This document shows, in pieces, positions 15,006 through 21,533 of a DNA stretch of 21,533 bases. The notes below the pieces were generated by a model, which was not told the origin of the DNA, searched no databases, and was given only the letters and a program-made list of their open reading frames with translations. Each line of letters begins with the position of its first letter. Position 1 is the stretch's first letter. The stretch comes from Pseudomonadota bacterium. Its GTDB lineage: Bacteria > Pseudomonadota > Alphaproteobacteria > Rhizobiales > Beijerinckiaceae. The DNA is taken from positions 1 through 21,533 of the forward strand of contig JAFAAP010000321.1 in NCBI GenBank assembly GCA_023426505.1, given 5' to 3'. A program made the translations under genes and the position numbers.

Positions 15006-16853
15006 TCAGATCACGAGAAAGTCACTGTGGCTCATTTTGAGGCCCTTCCGGAGCACTGCAATCTCCACAGCGGCTTTCAAGCCGGACCCATCCTCGTCAT
15101 AAGAGAGCACCCCGGTCTTAGTGTTGTAGTTAAGATAGTCGTTCCTATCGGCGGGACCATCAAGACTGAAGAACGTCTTCTTGAGTGCCATGGGGCGATC
15201 TTCTGACCCTTTGCCGAGTTTGGGAAAGTACTTGTTGTCGAGCAACAACCGGTCATCGCGGACGTTGAAATCGAGCAACTTGTCGACGTTGCTCTTCCTG
15301 TTGGGTTTGGCATCGAACACGAACGTGTCCTTGCCCGGGCCGCCGGTAAGCACGTCATTGCCCAGCCCGCCCGCAATGCTGTCGTTCCCTACACCACCCT
15401 TGATGACGTTTCGGCCGGCATTCCCTCTAATGATGTTGTCAAGAGCGTTGCCGGTTAAATTTACGTTGCCCTTACCAGTCGCGACGAGGTTCGGCACATC
15501 GTCCGGAAGCGCAAAGCTCGTTGCAGTCGAGATGGTCGAAGGCGATGGCTCTACTGATAGCGGTGAGGGAGCGAACAATTCGGCCATACTGAGCGTGCCA
15601 TCCGCGAAGCGGAAGAACTCAACATCGACGACGGTATCCTGACCGTCGGCTCCCGCACGCCGGTCGGTGATAACGACTTCGCCGGACGAGTTCATTTCGA
15701 AGCGATAGTCTGCCTGCCTCCCGCCGTAAACCGCAGTGTCTGCCCCTCCATCACCTGCGATTCTGTCATTCCCACCATTTCCGGTGAGGATGTCATTGCC
15801 GTCGAACCCAAACAGACTGTTCGCACTGTCATCGCCCGTCAAACGGTTCTGAAGCCCGTTTCCTGAGACGGACGCACCATGATTACCGGACAGTGTGGCG
15901 TCCTCAATGTTGTCGGGCAGAACGAGGGTTGCTGACCCAGTGAAGGTGACGCGGTCGAGGAAGTTCGTACCCAGGATCACGACGACGGCAGCGGCATCGG
16001 CCGTAACGATGTCATTGCCCCCGAATGTATTGACTTGGGTTGAAGCTAGCTCAGTCGGCTGAGGCGCAGGAACTGCCAAAAGATGATCATTTGCGATGGC
16101 CCACTCGCGGATGACCGCCATTTCGTCGCTGTCGATGCGTGCGCCATATGAGGATGTCGAGACCACACCGATGACGTAGCCTGCCGAATTGTAAATTGGA
16201 CCTCCGCTGCTGCCGGGCGCGTGGTAGATCCCTTCGATGTTCAGCGCCGGATCTCCGAGCGGATTGCCGAATGGACTGCCGTACGCAGCCCAGTCGAGCT
16301 CGGTACGTCCCGACGAGTACGTGAACTCCCTTCCCTGCTCGCCCGGATATCCCAGGATAACTGCCGCATCGGACCAGGCGGGACTTGCATTGCTGACGGC
16401 CATGCTTGCGTAATTCAGACCGAGATTGGCCGATACACCGATCAGGGCGAGATCTGACGCCGAGTTCGTCAGGTCCATTCGACCGTCGGCAGTCTGCTGT
16501 ATGGGAAAGGCATCGACTGTCCACGACCCGTCGATCACATAGGCGCCGTACTTGACAGTATTTCCCGCATCGTGACCGACGAACACGTCAATATCCACCA
16601 AGGTGCTGCCCGGCCTCGCCACGACATGGGTTGCAGTCAAGATATCATTAGGGCCGACTAGAACACCGGAGCCTCTCGCACGAAGGAGGGCACCGGTAGC
16701 GTTGCTCCGGAACGTGCACTCGATGAGGCAGACATTCAGGAAGGCGAATGACGAACTCGGATCGGGGAAGGCCAGCGCACCTAGCCCAGGCATGGGCGTA
16801 GGCACTCGATCGAAATCATAGATCACCCAATCGCCAGGGGTTGGCTTGGTCAT
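15006..16853 (-). CDS. RTX serine protease (S1-type domain)
   Basis: 615 residues. A trypsin-like peptidase domain fills about 45-260 with the full triad: H76 in ILTATHVV, D134 in SASDLALIGV and S216 in APGSSGGPIYN. The GSSGGP form and lack of pro-region resemble glutamyl endopeptidase-like S1 proteases. RTX repeats follow at about 340-385 (GFDGNDILTGNGGNDRIAG) and 460-510 (GGVGNDSIAGGLGNDVLTGG). Between and after them lie FRFADGTLS-type segments found in many RTX proteins. There is no N-terminal signal peptide; the C-terminus (LKMSHSDFLVI) should carry the type I secretion signal. The ATG at 16853 follows GGAGGAG; a longer frame to 16937 is not supported. It is first gene of a likely two-gene RTX operon. 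Confidence 0.85.
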   Translation of the reverse strand: MTKPTPGDWVIYDFDRVPTPMPGLGALAFPDPSSSFAFLNVCLIECTFRSNATGALLRARGSGVLVGPNDILTATHVVARPGSTLVDIDVFVGHDAGNTVKYGAYVIDGSWTVDAFPIQQTADGRMDLTNSASDLALIGVSANLGLNYASMAVSNASPAWSDAAVILGYPGEQGREFTYSSGRTELDWAAYGSPFGNPLGDPALNIEGIYHAPGSSGGPIYNSAGYVIGVVSTSSYGARIDSDEMAVIREWAIANDHLLAVPAPQPTELASTQVNTFGGNDIVTADAAAVVVILGTNFLDRVTFTGSATLVLPDNIEDATLSGNHGASVSGNGLQNRLTGDDSANSLFGFDGNDILTGNGGNDRIAGDGGADTAVYGGRQADYRFEMNSSGEVVITDRRAGADGQDTVVDVEFFRFADGTLSMAELFAPSPLSVEPSPSTISTATSFALPDDVPNLVATGKGNVNLTGNALDNIIRGNAGRNVIKGGVGNDSIAGGLGNDVLTGGPGKDTFVFDAKPNRKSNVDKLLDFNVRDDRLLLDNKYFPKLGKGSEDRPMALKKTFFSLDGPADRNDYLNYNTKTGVLSYDEDGSGLKAAVEIAVLRKGLKMSHSDFLVI

Positions 16854-17144
16854 GCTTTCCGGCTCCTCCCGATGCGCAAAAGCACCAGAACAAGCTCCCA
16901 TTAAGTGATTAGATTCACGCAATATCCAGTTGGGCAAAAGATTTGCACCGAATGTTCTAGCACTAGTCTTTGGAGGTGTGCCGTACGCTGATTGTGCCCG
17001 GGTATCGGTTTAGCTTGACTGTTCTATTATACGGGCCGGGACACTATTGGCTTCGAGGAGAGCACCGAGCAGAAATCGGGTGAAGCGATCCAGCCGATAT
17101 GACTACGCTTGACTGTTCACTCCCTAGAAAACTAGAAAACAAGA

Positions 17145-17366
17145 ATGAGCCGGACTGCAAAAGAAATGAAGCACGGAAAGTCTACGCACCACCCCGGCTC
17201 CGTCCCACCCGGCTCAATCGCTGTGGCATCGGGAACTACATCGAGAAGGCTAAGGGCATGCGCTGGGGCACCTTCAACTGGAAGATGGAGCAAACCGAAG
17301 CCGCTGAAGCAGTCCGAAACGCCCACCTCGCCCCTTCGTCAGCAGTTCACCAAGCGCAGGAGATGA
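17145..17366 (+). pseudogene. Possible small gene with frame change
   Basis: Two overlapping plus-strand frames both look coding, in different parts. The frame opening at 17145 (begins MSRTAKEMKHGK) is plausible at its start and again at its end (KPLKQSETPTSPLRQQFTKR). In between, from about 17218 to 17310, the frame beginning at 17099 reads better, with G/C-ending codons (GNYIEKAKGMRWGTFNWK). A small basic protein gene broken by frameshifts would explain this, but chance cannot be excluded. No ribosome binding site is evident. The interval 16854-17144 holds only a repeated GCTTGACTGTTC (17013, 17107). Confidence 0.25.
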
Positions 17367-17367
17367 C

Positions 17368-17484
17368 ATGTTGTCGAGGGGCAAGAAGACGGAGGACATC
17401 GGCAATCCGCCCGACGCCGTTTGCACCTTCCGTTCCGCCGCAATCCTGCATACTGTCTATCATCCGGCAGCGTGCAACTTCTGA
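17368..17484 (+). CDS. Possible 38-residue protein
   Basis: Short ORF beginning MLSRGKKTEDIGNPPD, with CAGGAG 5 nt before the ATG, which is the main support. It starts one base after the preceding frame's stop and ends 10 nt before the next small gene. No domain is recognised. Confidence 0.35.
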   Translation: MLSRGKKTEDIGNPPDAVCTFRSAAILHTVYHPAACNF

Positions 17485-17494
17485 GAGGCACGGC

Positions 17495-17632
17495 ATGACA
17501 CGCAAGGAACAGTTGGCGCTCTTCGGTCGCTATGGCCTGGTGGCCGCGGCCTTTGCTCTGATCACCGGGATTGTGGCGGCGCCTCTTCTGCCGCGGGTCT
17601 GGTCCCCGGCTGCCGTTGTCGCCCAACGATAG
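17495..17632 (+). CDS. Small single-span membrane protein
   Basis: 45 residues. A short basic N-terminus (MTRKEQLALFGR) is followed by one hydrophobic helix (GLVAAAFALITGIVAAPLLP, about 15-34) and a short polar tail. The ATG has GAGAGG 6 nt upstream. The N-terminus is probably cytoplasmic by the positive-inside rule. A much longer frame upstream lacks coding character up to this point. Function unknown. Confidence 0.5.
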   Translation: MTRKEQLALFGRYGLVAAAFALITGIVAAPLLPRVWSPAAVVAQR

Positions 17633-18087
17633 CTGACTTGCGCTGACAACGGGTACCTGCCGGGCAAAAAAGAGGGCCTGTCGGAGCAGGGTGTGGACTC
17701 CCAGACCCTCAAGTCGGCCCAAGTCTAGGGAAGGCATGGACCGGGGCAGAGCCTGCGCCTCTATCAGATTGTTGTCGATCCGCACGAGGGGGTAAATCGA
17801 CGGCTGTCGCTACTCCAAAAGAAACCCCGCTCGGCTGGGGGACTGGACGGGGCTGAGGTTGGGCCGCAGGGGACGACCCGCACGTTCCTGTCTAACGGCT
17901 CAGATTAATCCTCCGCTTCGCCTCTATCCCAGAGGCTTTGGTGCAGAACAGCACTTATACCCTTTAGCCTATGCAAAAGGTTATAATTCCTAATATTCCG
18001 TTTACATTTGCAGCTTGCTGGCACAACTTTTTCTAAGCAGCTAACTGTCAGGCCCGCTTCACAGCGGTTATGCAAAAAAGGCAGGGC
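17633..18087. other. Long intergenic region
   Basis: No gene is supported here. 17820-17856 contains a GC-rich hairpin-like stretch (ACCCCG ... CGGGGCT) without a T-tract. At 17955-17986 an imperfect dyad, TTATACCCTTT and AAAAGGTTATAA, lies in an AT-rich patch and may belong to the promoter of the downstream secreted protein gene. Confidence 0.35.
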
Positions 18088-18168
18088 GGGTCACATACGA
18101 CGCAGGTTGGCGATCCTGCTGGCCGTTCCCGTGACCCCGGCGAAAGCCGTTTCATCCCACTAATGAAA
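18088..18168 (+). promoter_or_regulatory. Three-hairpin leader candidate
   Basis: Three consecutive inverted repeats fold in the sense of the next gene. GGGTCAC (18088-18094) pairs with GTGACCC (18131-18137) and encloses GCAGG (18102) with CCTGC (18115). CGGC-GAAA-GCCG follows at 18138-18149, a GNRA tetraloop. TTTCAT (18150) pairs with ATGAAA (18163). The block ends 57 nt before the ATG at 18226. It does not match any riboswitch consensus I could recall, including the c-di-GMP and cobalamin classes. It may be a cis-acting leader or a small RNA. Confidence 0.4.
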
Positions 18169-18225
18169 AGCCCCTGCACATGAGAGTGACCTCGTGTGCG
18201 GCTGATTGCGCACGAAGGCAACAAC

Positions 18226-19233
18226 ATGGCTGTAAAAATCACTCCCAAAGCGCCCTCGACGACGGGCCCTGCACCTTTGCGCATTCTTGCTTTAGCTGGG
18301 GCTTCAGCCTTCCTGCTATCAGTCAGTATAGCACATGCTGAAAGCGTGAAACCAGGACAGCAATGTGTGCCCGCAGTCCCTGATCCATCCAGCTACACAA
18401 ACTGCCGTCTCCGCATCAGCCGAGGTCAGGAGGTGTGCCGATGCGCCATCATCCCACTGGCCCAACGCCAAAGCGGCCAGTTGTCCAACGCAGATGTGAC
18501 ATTTACAAGCTCAACTGATGTGCCCTCGCTGTCGCGAGAGGCGTTTGGCCACCCTGCTCCGGCCAACCCGTTCCCTCCTGCGACTTGCCTTTACCAGGAC
18601 GGCTGGATCAATCCTGCCACCGGTCTGGGTAGCTGCACCAATCCCGGTGAGTCTGGTTCGGCGATGGCCGGCAACGACACTGGCGGCAGTCCCGGCGGCA
18701 CTGGCGGTGGTAGTACGGGTGCTGGCACGAGTGGCAGTTCCGGCAGAGGCAACAGCGGTGATACTGGTGGTGGAAACACCAACGGTAACAATACAGACGG
18801 TCGTAACGGCGGCAATTCTGGTTCAAACACCGGGGGAACAACAGGGAATGGTGCTGGTGGATCTCGCGGCGGTGACACGACTGGGGGGGCCAATCCTTCT
18901 GGTCCATCGAATTCCGGCACCAGTGGCTCGAGCAACCCCGGCGCAGATACTGGGGGCACCACGCCCGGCGCCACGAATCCAGGTGGGCCCACGCCAGGAG
19001 GTTCGACATCGGACGGCGCGAACCCTGGAGGATCGACGCCGGGAGGCAACACGCCTGGCGGCTCCAGTTCCGGGGCCGGCAATCCCGGCAACGGCAAGGG
19101 GGTCGGCAATGCGGGCGAGAGCCCGAACGGCAGCGGCAGCAGCGGCTGGGGCGATGGCTCTCACGGCCGCTCTGACGGCGGAAAGGGCGGCAATGGCCAT
19201 GGCAACGGCGGAAAGGGTGATAGAGGCCGCTAA
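18226..19233 (+). CDS. Secreted Gly/Ser/Asn-rich surface protein
   Basis: 335 residues. A Sec signal peptide (ILALAGASAFLLSVSIAHA, cleavage about 38/39) leads into a small domain (40-140) with six cysteines (47, 60, 71, 73, 121, 137), likely disulfide-bonded. From about 141 to the end the protein is low-complexity, built of Gly, Ser, Thr, Asn and Pro with repeats such as NPGGSTPGG, and becomes Gly/His/Lys-rich at the very end. It is probably an extended extracellular or envelope-associated tail. No enzyme motif is visible. The ATG at 18226 has GAAGG 8 nt upstream; a GTG at 18196 would add ten residues and is less likely. The repeat region is prone to slippage, so its length may vary between strains. 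Confidence 0.75.
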   Translation: MAVKITPKAPSTTGPAPLRILALAGASAFLLSVSIAHAESVKPGQQCVPAVPDPSSYTNCRLRISRGQEVCRCAIIPLAQRQSGQLSNADVTFTSSTDVPSLSREAFGHPAPANPFPPATCLYQDGWINPATGLGSCTNPGESGSAMAGNDTGGSPGGTGGGSTGAGTSGSSGRGNSGDTGGGNTNGNNTDGRNGGNSGSNTGGTTGNGAGGSRGGDTTGGANPSGPSNSGTSGSSNPGADTGGTTPGATNPGGPTPGGSTSDGANPGGSTPGGNTPGGSSSGAGNPGNGKGVGNAGESPNGSGSSGWGDGSHGRSDGGKGGNGHGNGGKGDRGR

Positions 19234-19338
19234 TGCGTACAACTAGCGCGTTTGGTCTGCGACAAGGTGTCCGGCGCTGTCGCCCGCTCCACACACGACT
19301 TCCGCGAAATTGGGCATAGGCATCTTCAGGACCGTTCC

Positions 19339-19557
19339 TCAAAGGGGCTGCCTTTCGGCTGCCAAGACACGGGCGAGTTCTGCCCTGATCCGTTGTGCGG
19401 TCTTGCGACCGATCCCAGGAGTCACCCGTTCGATCCGGCTGGCCGCCATGATCAGCTGGTCAAGCGTCGTGATGTCTTCGTCCCGCAGAGCACTCCAGGC
19501 TCGCGAGGGCAGATGCAGACCTTCAATGGGACCCGGGACGAATTGCTTAGGAACCAT
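19339..19557 (-). CDS. Free-standing RNAP alpha-CTD-like protein
   Basis: 72 residues resembling the C-terminal domain of RNA polymerase alpha without the assembly domain. LPSRAWSALRDEDITTLDQLI aligns with the alpha-CTD helix 1 region, keeping the DNA-contacting arginine (R19, E. coli R265), with Ser and Ala at the N268 and C269 positions. TPGIGRKTAQRI aligns with the helix-hairpin-helix NLGKKSL, keeping Gly50 and Lys52 (E. coli G296, K298). UP-element DNA binding is plausible. A strong AGGAGG lies 8 nt before the ATG. It may tune transcription by competing for UP elements or activators, or may be a general HhH DNA-binding protein. Confidence 0.7.
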   Translation of the reverse strand: MVPKQFVPGPIEGLHLPSRAWSALRDEDITTLDQLIMAASRIERVTPGIGRKTAQRIRAELARVLAAERQPL

Positions 19558-19823
19558 CGGACTTGCCTCCTGCTTGATCGGTCAAGGATCAGGCTGGAAG
19601 CTCCCGGCCACAATTCACCCTCCGGGGTGTGTGCCTGCCTCGTTCGAGGGGGAAAGGCCCAGTCGAGGAGGGTAGAACTCCCGACCGGGGCCTCAGCTGC
19701 GTTCGGCAGAACACAGCAATGGGCTGATACGCAACGCGCCCGCTTGCCCGCAAGGTACAACGAACCCGGTAAACAAAGCCGTAGCTGGCTGTGAGCAGTT
19801 CCGTACTCGCGCTTCTCGGAAAT

Positions 19824-20159
19824 TCAGGCGCCCTTGTGTGCGAGGGCAGCATCCACCGTCGGATACAGAGCAAACACCTTGTCCATATGCGTCAGGGTGA
19901 ACAAGCGGCTGACCGCCCCTTTGGCGCCAGCAATCGACATGTCGCCCTTGCCGAGCCGCTTCAGGCAGGAAACCAGCACCCCAAGACCGGTGCTGTCGAT
20001 AAACTCCACCATGCTGAAATCGAGCAGCAGCTTGGTGTGGCCGCCCTCGATCCGCTGGGTGATCTCGTCCTTGAACTGGGGAGCCTTGCTGGCGTCGATC
20101 CGCTGGCCGCACACCCGGATGATCAACAGCTCGCCACGGCTCTCTTCCTGCAACTCCAT
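19824..20159 (-). CDS. STAS anti-sigma factor antagonist
   Basis: 111-residue single STAS domain of the SpoIIAA/RsbV type. The phosphorylatable serine lies in the canonical VEFIDSTGLGVLVS (S56), preceded by the strand KLLLDFSM. The fold elements before (LIIRVCGQRIDASKAPQFKDE) and after (GDMSIAGAKGAVSRLF) are complete. These proteins bind an anti-sigma kinase when unphosphorylated and so release a sigma factor, or act in other partner-switch systems. No partner kinase or phosphatase is in the window. The ATG at 20159 has GGAG 8 nt upstream; an in-frame longer form to 20318 has no support. A degraded copy of the gene's end lies at 21300-21405. Confidence 0.88.
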   Translation of the reverse strand: MELQEESRGELLIIRVCGQRIDASKAPQFKDEITQRIEGGHTKLLLDFSMVEFIDSTGLGVLVSCLKRLGKGDMSIAGAKGAVSRLFTLTHMDKVFALYPTVDAALAHKGA

Positions 20160-20336
20160 ACCCGTCTCCAATGGGATCAGACTTGTTCGGCCTATCAGAC
20201 CAGGGGAACGAACAAAACCGCTGCATAGAGCCGGTTCCGGAATGCGTCTACGTGCCCCACGTTTCATATCGGAACTTGCGGCTTCCACCAGGATTAGCGG
20301 GGAGATTACTCCACCCACTGCTGACAGGAGGCTCCT

Positions 20337-20414
20337 GTGGATTTCATGCAGGGATTTGTCTTTGCCGTGCCCCTCAGCCTGATTTTGTGGGCCGGGATCG
20401 TCGGCCTAACGTAA
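20337..20414 (+). CDS. Possible 25-residue membrane peptide
   Basis: GTG start with a perfect AGGAGG (20326-20331) at 5-nt spacing. The frame runs 25 codons to TAA and is almost wholly hydrophobic (FVFAVPLSLILWAGIVGL), enough for one membrane helix. An internal ATG at codon 4 could also serve. It is much shorter than usual annotation cut-offs. It resembles in size the CydX or KdpF kind of subunit but matches neither. Confidence 0.45.
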   Translation: MDFMQGFVFAVPLSLILWAGIVGLT

Positions 20415-20471
20415 TCGCTCCTTAAGTAGCCTCGTCACGAAGGCAACTGCGCGCAATTTGCAAATGGTCTC

Positions 20472-20708
20472 TCAGTCGCGAAGAAGCCTTTTCCACCCCT
20501 GGATCTGTGCATCCGAGCAGAAGCGCGGCGGATCGCCGAAGAGGCGCCAATAGCTGACACCTGCCTGAGGGCTGCTCGTCCAATATCCCACCGTCAGCGG
20601 GAGATCTGGCGGGGTTTCGTCCTTTGTCATCCAGAGGATCACAGGCGTGCCGTCACGCGGCGCCGTGCTGATGGGGGACCAGCCCTCACTCAAGGGACCT
20701 ATCGACAT
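20472..20708 (-). CDS. DUF551-like small hypothetical protein
   Basis: 78 residues. The opening WSPISTAPRDGTPVILWMT and the Trp-rich remainder (VGYWTSS, VSYWRLF, GWKRLL) fit the short proteins that start W-x-P-I-x-T-A-P-x-D-G and are often encoded in phages and rhizobial genomes. They look like small beta-barrel folds with unknown function. The ATG at 20708 has only a weak, distant GGAG. The neighbours on the same strand are over 300 nt away, so it is probably transcribed alone. Confidence 0.65.
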   Translation of the reverse strand: MSIGPLSEGWSPISTAPRDGTPVILWMTKDETPPDLPLTVGYWTSSPQAGVSYWRLFGDPPRFCSDAQIQGWKRLLRD

Positions 20709-20777
20709 AGCCGATTGGATCTCCAGCGTGACTGCGGCGTTTGTATGCCGCCTGGGATTGAGCCTGTGGGGGTCTGA

Positions 20778-20936
20778 ATGAGTGGTCGTGCCTCTGAACT
20801 CCGTGTCCGGATCGAAGACAGTCAGGCGAAGCTCGACCGGTTCGAGCGGCGGGCGGCTGCCGCCATCCTGGCCTTCACGTTGGCGCTCTCCGTCGCGAGC
20901 TATGGCATCCTGACGCTCGCCTCGGGTGTTCCGTAA
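20778..20936 (+). CDS. Small tail-anchored-like membrane protein
   Basis: 52 residues. A charged helical N-terminus (SELRVRIEDSQAKLDRFERR) suited to a coiled coil is followed by one hydrophobic helix (AAAILAFTLALSVASYGILT, about 27-46) and a short end. The ATG has GGGGGT just upstream. It is too short for many gene finders. A strong terminator lies 156 nt downstream on the same strand. Function unknown. Confidence 0.55.
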   Translation: MSGRASELRVRIEDSQAKLDRFERRAAAAILAFTLALSVASYGILTLASGVP

Positions 20937-21091
20937 AGAGCCTCATCGAAGAACGCAGCCGCTATTGAATTCACGCAGGCGCGGGGCGACCACCTGGGGA
21001 AATCCCTCGTGATCATACGCACAGACAAAGCCCGCCAGCTCGGGCACACCCGAACGACCGGCCCTCTGCCCCAACCGGGCCGGCTCCTGGA

Positions 21092-21125
21092 GCGCCCGTC
21101 CGTAAGGACCGGGTGCTTTCTTTTT
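21092..21125 (+). terminator. Rho-independent terminator
   Basis: A GC-rich stem (GCGCCCGTCC with GGACCGGGTGC, one bulged base, GTAA loop) is followed by TTTCTTTTT. It probably ends the transcript of the 52-residue gene, or of a small RNA from 20937-21091. Confidence 0.7.
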
Positions 21126-21155
21126 AGGGCTTTGAGTTAGCGGCTTTGAGGCATT

Positions 21156-21204
21156 GGCGTCGGAAACGCCCCAGCCGAGGGGAGTCGGTGAACCCTCGGC
21201 TGGG
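21156..21204. repeat. Two adjacent hairpins
   Basis: GGCGT/ACGCC (21156-21170) abuts a perfect 12-bp stem, CCCAGCCGAGGG (21170-21181) with CCCTCGGCTGGG (21193-21204) and an 11-nt loop. No T-tract follows on either strand. This could be a bidirectional transcript end or a REP-like element. Confidence 0.55.
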
Positions 21205-21299
21205 TGCTGGCCGCGTCTGAGCACACGGCACCAGGCTGGTCCACGACCCGCCCGATCCGAGAAGCATGCAACGGCCAAGGTAAATAATCAGTAGCTGGC

Positions 21300-21405
21300 G
21301 GGTGAGTGGCTCCGCAATCGCGCTTCCCGGAAGCTGGACTACCTTGTGGGCGAGGGCAGCATCCTCCGGCGGCCACAGGGCAAACACCTTGTCCATGTGG
21401 GTTGC
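21300..21405 (-). pseudogene. Truncated duplicate of STAS gene 3' end
   Basis: The stretch aligns with 19797-19892, the end of the STAS gene plus its downstream flank. The translated MDKVFALWPPEDAALAHK matches MDKVFALYPTVDAALAHK of the intact gene. Similarity continues left into the flank (TAGCTGGC, CTCGCGCTTC-like words from about 21274) but stops abruptly after 21405. The STAS core and the serine motif are missing, and the original stop codon is lost. It is a remnant of a duplication or of a deleted paralogue. Confidence 0.7.
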
Positions 21406-21406
21406 C

Positions 21407-21533
21407 CTAGATCTTTGTCCCGTCGCGGGTTCCGATCAAGGTTCGGTGGACGCGGCGGACGAACTCTCCTGCGCCGCGCTCCTTAAGGTCATTGACCGCC
21501 CTCAGGCGTCTTGCGCCCCACGCCAGATTGCCG
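21407..21533 (-). CDS. C-terminal end of unidentified gene, partial
   Basis: An open minus-strand frame enters from the right edge and ends at TAG (21409-21407) after 41 visible codons: basic and helical (WGARRLRAVNDLKERGAGEF, then VHRTLIGTRDGTKI). Codons are G/C-ending as in the neighbours. I do not recognise the family. It ends 2 nt from the STAS remnant, consistent with a recombination junction there. Confidence 0.4.
   Translation of the reverse strand, partial: GNLAWGARRLRAVNDLKERGAGEFVRRVHRTLIGTRDGTKI

Noticed and set aside
17013..17118. Repeat of GCTTGACTGTTC at 17013 and 17107
   Set aside because: Only 12 bp and two copies; it could be -35-like sequence, but no matching -10 elements at standard spacing were seen.
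18591..19342. Pro-rich and Arg/Cys-rich minus-strand frames
   Set aside because: Mirror images of the Gly-rich repeats of the secreted protein; no start signals.
20943..21278. 111-codon minus-strand frame
   Set aside because: It runs through the terminator and both hairpins, and shows no domain or ribosome binding site.

Overview
The window looks like a chromosomal stretch of a high-GC alphaproteobacterium. The gene content (Tat-exported enzymes, an AlpA/Toprim/RepA-type island, free-standing alpha-CTD and STAS proteins, small secreted proteins) suggests Hyphomicrobiales, perhaps a Methylobacteriaceae member such as Microvirga or Methylobacterium. That placement is inferred from gene style, not from a marker gene. 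No rRNA, complete tRNA, CRISPR array or insertion sequence was seen.

Layout. (1) 1-5132, all minus strand: the N-terminal part of an L-serine ammonia-lyase with a twin-arginine signal, an MFS transporter, a GNAT acetyltransferase, and two small secreted proteins, one Tyr/Gly-rich and one with four cysteines. (2) About 5520-13302, all plus strand: a compact integrated element. It has a P4-type tyrosine integrase, two lower-GC unknown genes, an AlpA-type regulator, two small unknown genes, a Toprim primase-like protein and a RepA-like hexameric helicase. Then follow a non-coding stretch with a dense array of CGTCACA/TGTGACG palindromes, a TerS-like protein, a large terminase (TerL) and a small unknown ORF. 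No portal, capsid or tail gene is present. This is the most interesting part: it resembles a phage satellite or a reduced prophage with its own replication and packaging genes but no particle genes. (3) 13502-16853, minus strand: two RTX proteins, one an S1-type serine protease fused to RTX repeats and the other a C-terminally RTX protein of unknown activity. Both look like type I secretion substrates, with no exporter in the window. (4) 17145-21533: small genes and remnants. These include tiny membrane proteins, a secreted Gly/Ser/Asn-rich protein behind a hairpin-rich leader, a free-standing RNA polymerase alpha-CTD-like protein, a STAS anti-sigma antagonist, a degraded copy of the STAS gene 3' end, and the end of an unidentified gene at the right edge.

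How the parts may work together. In the island, start/stop overlaps (GTGA or ATGA, or 8-14 nt) suggest translational coupling of integrase to the next gene, of the 68-aa to 71-aa to primase to helicase series, and of terS to terL to the 76-aa ORF. The palindrome array lies directly after the helicase gene and before terS, where an origin, operator cluster or packaging site would be expected. Outside the island, a 42-bp conserved motif lies upstream of both the serine lyase and the four-cysteine secreted protein, suggesting a shared promoter or operator. All functional calls come from reading the protein sequences; no database search was run.
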